Assembly: GCF_947498635.1 (NCBI RefSeq)
Contig: NZ_CANMKV010000014.1
Span: 40,647-104,646, forward strand
From: an uncultured Microbulbifer sp.
Lineage (GTDB): Bacteria; Pseudomonadota; Gammaproteobacteria; Pseudomonadales; Cellvibrionaceae
Length of the DNA: 64,000 nucleotides
Direction: 5' to 3'
Below, one piece after another: positions 57,660-64,000 of this stretch (its first letter is position 1; each line of letters begins with the position of its first letter). The notes beneath the pieces are model-generated. The model was not told the origin of the DNA, did no database searches, and saw only the letters and a list, made by a program, of their open reading frames with translations. A program made the position numbers and the translations under genes.

Positions 57660-58729
57660 AACACCAGTAACCGTTGTTGCGCCACTTGATTCTCTACCTG
57701 TTGCACCATTGCTGGAGCCAAAAGATAACCGTGGCGATAGAGACCATTCACCCGAATCAATCCTTCCTCATTGTGTATATAGGGGTTGTTGTTCATTGTC
57801 GCAGGACGACAATTGACTCGAGTCTCCACAATGCGGGCCTCGGCAAAAGCTGGGTTAAGGGAATAAAGTGCAGAAGACAATTCCATACTGGAGCGCACAG
57901 AAATTGGGGACAGATCTTCGCTCTCAATTTCTGTGGCACCAATCACCGTGCGTCCATCGCTGCGTGGCACAGCGTAGAGTTTATAGCGGGGATGTAGCAG
58001 ACGCACCGGGCGCTGCAAGACAACTTCTCTGGATTCCACCACCATCACTTCGCCGCGAACACCGCGCAGGCCTTTGATCTGATCTTTGGCCCCGAGACCG
58101 CGGCAGTCTATAACACAGTCAAAATGCTCTTCCCCGCCGGGAAAAGAAATACACCACGGTTCGCAATTGACTCTAGTGAGCTCACGCAATTGCACCCCCT
58201 GCAGACGCAACACATCGAGCAACAAGGGCAGCAGCCGATGATTATTGATATCTGCCTCACCCCGCAGATAAAGCCCCTGCTCAAAGCTGTGTAACGCGGG
58301 CTCTAAATCCCGCAGGGCTTCTGTATCCAGGACTTGCACCTGCTCTCTGGCCGACTCGCCCAGCTTGCCCTGCAGCTCCCGCAGGAATTGCAACAGTTCA
58401 CTTCTGTCCTTACCGTGAGCTACCAGAACCGAGCCCGCTCGACGAAACCCCACCGCGCGCCCGCCCTGCAACTCCAGCTTCCTAGACCAGTCTGACCAAA
58501 GATCGAGGCTTTGTAAGCCTTGGGTATAAACCTGTTTTTCACTGTGGACCAGTTCTGACAGGGGTGAGATCATTCCCGCCGCCGTCCAACAGGCGCCCTG
58601 CGGCACCGACAACTTACCGGCTTCAAACAGGGTAATATTCACGTCATACTGGCAGAGTCGCCAGGCGAGCAATCGCCCCAACAACCCCCCACCGGCAATG
58701 GCAATTTTGGCCTTGCTTTCGCTTGTCAC
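57656..58729 (-). CDS. thiO: Glycine oxidase ThiO
   Basis: A 357-residue FAD-dependent DadA-type oxidase that turns glycine into dehydroglycine for thiazole formation, replacing the anaerobic radical enzyme ThiH. The dinucleotide motif is KIAIAGGGLLGRLLAWRLCQ, followed by GACWTAAGMISPLSEL, the HRLLPLLLDVLRLQGV region and a C-terminal GLYRHGYLLAPAMVQ. GTG start at 58729 follows AGGTGG. Choice of ThiO implies an oxygen-using lifestyle. It lies 111 bp after thiC and overlaps thiS by 4 bp. Confidence 0.93.
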   Translation of the reverse strand: MTSESKAKIAIAGGGLLGRLLAWRLCQYDVNITLFEAGKLSVPQGACWTAAGMISPLSELVHSEKQVYTQGLQSLDLWSDWSRKLELQGGRAVGFRRAGSVLVAHGKDRSELLQFLRELQGKLGESAREQVQVLDTEALRDLEPALHSFEQGLYLRGEADINNHRLLPLLLDVLRLQGVQLRELTRVNCEPWCISFPGGEEHFDCVIDCRGLGAKDQIKGLRGVRGEVMVVESREVVLQRPVRLLHPRYKLYAVPRSDGRTVIGATEIESEDLSPISVRSSMELSSALYSLNPAFAEARIVETRVNCRPATMNNNPYIHNEEGLIRVNGLYRHGYLLAPAMVQQVENQVAQQRLLVF

Positions 58730-58840
58730 TGACCACCTATCCTCACAATTCCCAATAGATACCCGGCGATAGCAAGCTCCCTTTCACCACCGCACTCATG
58801 CCATAAATTCGAGAGAGGCGGGCCTCCCCCAAAACGTTCA

Positions 58841-60817
<1,977 letters not shown>

Positions 60818-60847
60818 CTAAACTGTAAAAAATAGACGACTTCAGAT

Positions 60848-60929
60848 CTTGTTCCCTACGCGGGGGTTACCCCGATCAGGTTCAACGGATCTCGCAGTAG
60901 CGATCTCAGCCCATAGGCACTCCGACAAG
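60848..60929 (-). ncRNA. TPP (THI-box) riboswitch
   Basis: Read on the - strand, the aptamer shows the conserved GGAGTGCC, GGGCTGAGATC, CTTGAACCTGAT-type element (here GTTGAACCTGATC) and GTAGGGAACAAG. CTTGT at its 5' end pairs with ACAAG at its 3' end to close P1. Downstream, AAGTCG and CGACTT with TTCTCTTT make a terminator-like stem before thiC. Thiamine pyrophosphate binding should lower expression of the operon. Confidence 0.95.
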
Positions 60930-60937
60930 TAGTCCGC

Positions 60938-60943
60938 AGTATA
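60938..60943 (-). promoter_or_regulatory. Predicted -10 box of the thiC operon promoter
   Basis: TATACT on the - strand lies 8-10 bp before the aptamer start, so transcription would begin almost at P1. No good -35 box is seen at 17 bp, so the call is tentative. Confidence 0.45.
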
Positions 60944-61208
60944 GTGGAAGCCCAGGATTATGAATAGATAGTCGATCAAACTAACCGATATTACACCCAC
61001 TGCTATTTATCAAACTGTTAAGGTTAATCACTGCGCAATGTCCCTGGCGACAAAAGTCCAACGCACTTCAATTTTTTCAATCATGACTCAATAGTCGCAG
61101 CCATTCACTCCCCAGCTCTCCTTCCCTCAACCTAAACTCCACTGGTTCACCGATACAGTATCAAAACAATAATGAACAACGACGAAAGTCGGTGTGGGAG
61201 AAAATACA

Positions 61209-62135
61209 ATGTGGAATAGATATGGAGTTATAGCAACACTCGTTTTAAGCGTTTTGTCGATACCGTCAACTTGGGCAGCCCCCTCTAAATCGGTTGCTGC
61301 CGGAGACAGCATTACCATGGCATTCGGCGCGGACTGCACCCGCAATAAGTACTTCTGGGATCTTTTTTGCCTCCTAGGAGGGGACCAGCCGGAACACTCA
61401 TGGTTTGATGGTGATAACAATTCTGTAGAAAGTATTTACGATAAATACAAAATCACCTCACCTAATATGGTTGCGAATAAAAAAGCTGCAGAGTCCGGTG
61501 CCGAAATGCGCGGAGGTAAGAAAAATTTCGCCGTTCAGGCCGATCGAATATTGTCCCAATCCAATGTCGCTGACCATGTTGAAATTGTGCTTGGTGGAAA
61601 TGATATCTGTAACCGAGATTGTGCCGATCCTGACAATTGTGATGATCCGCTTTACACCGACAGTGAGTGGCGCTCAGCTGTTCAGGAGGGCTTGGACAAA
61701 CTCGTCGATGGTCTGCCCAATGGCTCCACGATTATTCTCGGATCTGTGCCAAGAGTACAGGATCTGCGTGCAGCAGGTTTGGATAAGCAGTCTGGTAACT
61801 CTCGAGTAAACTGTGAAAATGTTTGGTCAACCTTTGGCATCTGCCGAATAGCAACCAATGGCGGTACCATGAATGGAGAGGATTTTATCACTCGCTATAA
61901 CGCAATTAGCGAAGCCCAGCGGCGTTATAATGAGATACTTGTTGAAGAAGCTGAGAGCTATAACGGCATAAATGATGTTGAGGTAATCGCCGAGTACACT
62001 GGTGAAGATGAGGTAAATGCTGGCACCTTTCAGTTTGGTAAGGACGATATTGGTGGTGGAGACTGCTTCCATCCTAGCGTCCAAGGTCAAAACATCGTGG
62101 CGGATATTCTCTGGCAAGGAAATCCAGATAAATAA
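61209..62135 (+). CDS. Secreted SGNH/GDSL hydrolase
   Basis: A 308-residue exported hydrolase. The signal peptide is MWNRYGVIATLVLSVLSIPS, cleaved near WAA. Block I has the nucleophile S34 in AAGDSITMAFG, block III the asparagine in VLGGNDICN, and block V the Asp-His pair in DCFHPSVQG. About nine cysteines (ADCTRN, LFCLLG, ICNRDC, DNCDD, NCENVW, GICRI, GDCF) suggest disulfide bonds and an extracellular life. Such enzymes are esterases acting on lipids, acetylated polysaccharides or other esters; no specificity is visible. ATG 61209 has GGGAG eight bases upstream; GTG 61194 is the alternative. Confidence 0.85.
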   Translation: MWNRYGVIATLVLSVLSIPSTWAAPSKSVAAGDSITMAFGADCTRNKYFWDLFCLLGGDQPEHSWFDGDNNSVESIYDKYKITSPNMVANKKAAESGAEMRGGKKNFAVQADRILSQSNVADHVEIVLGGNDICNRDCADPDNCDDPLYTDSEWRSAVQEGLDKLVDGLPNGSTIILGSVPRVQDLRAAGLDKQSGNSRVNCENVWSTFGICRIATNGGTMNGEDFITRYNAISEAQRRYNEILVEEAESYNGINDVEVIAEYTGEDEVNAGTFQFGKDDIGGGDCFHPSVQGQNIVADILWQGNPDK

Positions 62136-62161
62136 ATGATCTCTTCTATTCGGTGAACACC

Positions 62162-62190
62162 GGGCCCGAGATAATTCCTTTCGCGGGCCC
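62162..62190 (+). terminator. Hairpin between the SGNH hydrolase and lipoprotein genes
   Basis: GGGCCCG (62162-62168) pairs with CGGGCCC (62184-62190) between convergent genes. The tail is poor in T, so termination is tentative. Confidence 0.45.
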
Positions 62191-62204
62191 ATACCTATCT
62201 AACA

Positions 62205-63773
62205 TTAGTCTTTCTCATTATCGGAACTCTCGTCAAAATAACCGAGCTCTTCAACCACATACTGTATACGCTGCGGTAATCCCTTGCGCATAAAAGCCAC
62301 ATCAATGACCTGCCCACTGGTAAGTGCATCCCACAAATTGTTTTGACCACTATGTACCCAACTATCATTGACTCTCAACAATACATCATTGTCCTGAAAC
62401 CCCAGAGCGGTGAAAAATTCATTATCCTGGACACCTTCCAGTCGCATCAGGCGATGTCCTTCCACCTCCAACTCAGCTTCAGTAAATTTAGCTTCTAGGG
62501 CGTCTTGTTGCTCCAATTGTTCACTCAACCAAGCCTGTCCCAAGGTAAGCACGCCTGAAGAAGCTATCAGCTTGCGAGTCCCCGGCCCCAATGGCTGCTC
62601 AATACGCTGGGCCAACTCCTCACTTTGTTCACGGAACCGCGTTAACAAAATTCCGGCACCCTCTTTCCCCTTAAGAGGCAATCTCTCCAAACCAATCTCA
62701 CTTTTAATGACAGCAAAGTTAGAATAAAGACGTAGCAGCCATACATTTTCTATTACTTCATTCCCCACATTATAATACTTAGCCGCAGTTTCTTCTGCTG
62801 TAATTAAAGCCCGTGAATTTTTCTCGATACTGGATTCGCTAACTCCCAGCAGAATAAGTGGCAGTTGGGTGATTGGTAATTCGCGATCATCAGCAATATC
62901 ATCTGTTCTCTGGGCTTGTTTTTGTTTCGGATTAACACCTAGGGAACGCAATTCCTTATCTACCCAAAAGGCATATTGTTCATAGGTTCGCAGGCCCTTA
63001 AGGTACAAACCATTGATAAAAATTACAGGTACATTTTTTAGGCCAAGAGCAAGCGCCCTATCCCGGTCTTTAAGTACTGCTTTTTTGGGGGTATCACTGG
63101 AAAAGCACTTTACAAACTTATCATCATCAATTTGCAACTGTTTGATTAATTGAGCATAAGTAGCATCGTCTAGTTCGGGAGTGAATGTATATAAAGCATC
63201 GTGGTATTCCCAAAATTTATTCTGCTCCGCCGCACAACGAGCCGCAACTGCTGCTTTAATACCCTCCCGGTGAAATTTCAGAGGAAAATCAAAGTATGCC
63301 ACCTTTACCCAGTCTTTATAGTTAGTGGTAAGACGCTGTATAACAGGCTGTATTGACTGACAGTGTGGAGACTGAAAAGAACAAAACACCGCCAATGTAA
63401 CCGGAGCCTCACTATCACCCCGTATAAAACGGTATCCAATGGGTAAGCTTATTCTCGGTGGTTCTGGCACCTTTAAAAGAACTTCTATCCTTTCCCGCGC
63501 TCCTTTGGCAAAACTTTCCTTATCCGGCCAAGCATATATCTTACTCAGGCGCAATTGATACTCTTGCTCAGCAATATCATACAAAGCCAGCTGCAAAGTT
63601 TGATCCAACTCCCTAAGACTGATTTCTTTTCCGTCAATACGCGCAGCCATTTCGGAATTTACAACTTTCCCTGATTCAGGTATGACGATTTTTCTCTCTT
63701 TTATGCACCCAGTAACAATACAGCCAATACTAATAAGAACGATCAATCGCAACAGTAGTTTAAACAGCCACAT
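62205..63773 (-). CDS. DsbA-like thioredoxin-domain lipoprotein with C-terminal PDZ-like region
   Basis: A 522-residue predicted lipoprotein (lipobox C23 in VTGC). Residues about 45-100 form a helical segment, then a DsbA/thioredoxin_4-like domain at about 110-280: APVTLAVFCSFQSPHC, helical inserts, and a cis-proline-type VPVIFINGLYLKG. The active site reads SPHC at 135-138, so the usual first cysteine is serine and only C138 remains in place; C131 lies seven residues before. A long middle region of unknown fold follows (about 290-440), and residues about 445-505 resemble a PDZ domain (EFFTALGFQDNDVLLRVNDS). A folding or oxidative role is only inferred. It has a lower GC use than its neighbours. 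Confidence 0.75.
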   Translation of the reverse strand: MWLFKLLLRLIVLISIGCIVTGCIKERKIVIPESGKVVNSEMAARIDGKEISLRELDQTLQLALYDIAEQEYQLRLSKIYAWPDKESFAKGARERIEVLLKVPEPPRISLPIGYRFIRGDSEAPVTLAVFCSFQSPHCQSIQPVIQRLTTNYKDWVKVAYFDFPLKFHREGIKAAVAARCAAEQNKFWEYHDALYTFTPELDDATYAQLIKQLQIDDDKFVKCFSSDTPKKAVLKDRDRALALGLKNVPVIFINGLYLKGLRTYEQYAFWVDKELRSLGVNPKQKQAQRTDDIADDRELPITQLPLILLGVSESSIEKNSRALITAEETAAKYYNVGNEVIENVWLLRLYSNFAVIKSEIGLERLPLKGKEGAGILLTRFREQSEELAQRIEQPLGPGTRKLIASSGVLTLGQAWLSEQLEQQDALEAKFTEAELEVEGHRLMRLEGVQDNEFFTALGFQDNDVLLRVNDSWVHSGQNNLWDALTSGQVIDVAFMRKGLPQRIQYVVEELGYFDESSDNEKD

Positions 63774-64000
63774 AAACTCCCCCCTCCATTTTATGGATCG
63801 ATCCTAACAATCCTGTATCCTCCAATCTAACGAATAGAGAAATAGCGCCAAAGTCACTCTAAAATCATGATCTGAGTATATTTTTCTGTCAGAAAAAACA
63901 ACGAGGTTGATTATTTACCGACCTGTCTTTCCGTGGCTCCGTAAAAGGCGGGTAAAAAAGCAGCGCCTCTTGCGCAGATTTCCACAGGGGCGCGTTATTA
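63774..64000. other. 227-bp upstream region at the window end
   Basis: No complete gene is visible. The region is AT-rich near the lipoprotein start (CCCCTCC on the + strand gives a GGAGGGG ribosome binding site on the - strand) and likely holds its promoter. What lies beyond 64000 cannot be told. Confidence 0.4.

Overview
The window is chromosomal DNA from a gammaproteobacterium. Gene neighbourhoods such as glnD-dapC-dapD-dapE, yciO-scpA-scpB-rluB, cpxP-like/cpxRA, tamA-tamB and guaB-guaA fit that class, and the overall character suggests a marine Cellvibrionales relative such as Microbulbifer. The genus is an inference from gene content, not a database result. About 50 protein genes, one tRNA and one TPP riboswitch are visible. 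I saw no rRNA, CRISPR array, prophage, integrase or intact insertion sequence.

Layout. 1-5.4 kb: the 3' end of glnD, then dapC, nth, an ArsC/YffB-like reductase, dapD and dapE on the + strand (nitrogen sensing and lysine/diaminopimelate synthesis). 5.5-9.7 kb: two tandem secreted S9 peptidases, the second clearly AT-richer. 9.7-10.7 kb: a small unknown gene and a flavodoxin on the - strand. 10.9-14.5 kb: a Cpx-type envelope stress module, with a CpxP/Spy-like gene divergent from cpxR-cpxA and a set of CpxR-box-like GTAAA repeats between them, followed by an SRPBCC membrane protein. 14.5-19.4 kb (- strand): RNase AM, yciO, scpA, scpB and rluB. 19.5-24.5 kb (+ strand): a VC0807-like membrane protein, a YciI protein, an SH3/coiled-coil anchor protein, a cyclophilin, a PdxJ, a DUF2520 protein and a SpoU rRNA methyltransferase. 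24.8-26.0 kb: an O-antigen ligase-family polymerase/ligase.

26.5-31.1 kb: guaB-guaA (-), divergent from xseA (+). 31.3-33.6 kb: an MltF-like lytic transglycosylase lipoprotein with two substrate-binding domains. 33.7-40.0 kb: a quinone oxidoreductase, a TonB-dependent receptor and an FtsH paralogue. 40.3 kb: tRNA-Arg(ACG) with a near-consensus promoter and a strong terminator. 40.5-44 kb: a secreted amino-acid-binding-type protein, an MtfA-like peptidase and a secreted protein carrying a GH16-type catalytic motif. 44-49.8 kb: tamB and tamA. 50-54 kb: a small membrane protein, acetoacetyl-CoA synthetase with a divergent LysR regulator, and a Dps ferritin.

54.3-60.9 kb is a compact thiamine operon on the - strand, thiC-thiO-thiS-thiG-thiD/thiE fusion-thiF, preceded by a canonical TPP riboswitch. 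It supplies the pyrimidine branch, the thiazole branch and the coupling step. 61.2-63.8 kb: a secreted SGNH hydrolase and a DsbA-like/PDZ-like lipoprotein.

Most of the window is housekeeping. The best second-look items are the helically phased CpxR-like array, the phased TTGCC motifs upstream of the TonB receptor, the paired hairpins beside guaA, the DsbA-like lipoprotein with an altered active site, the GH16-motif protein, the double-domain MltF, and an orphan tRNA-type promoter ahead of tRNA-Arg.
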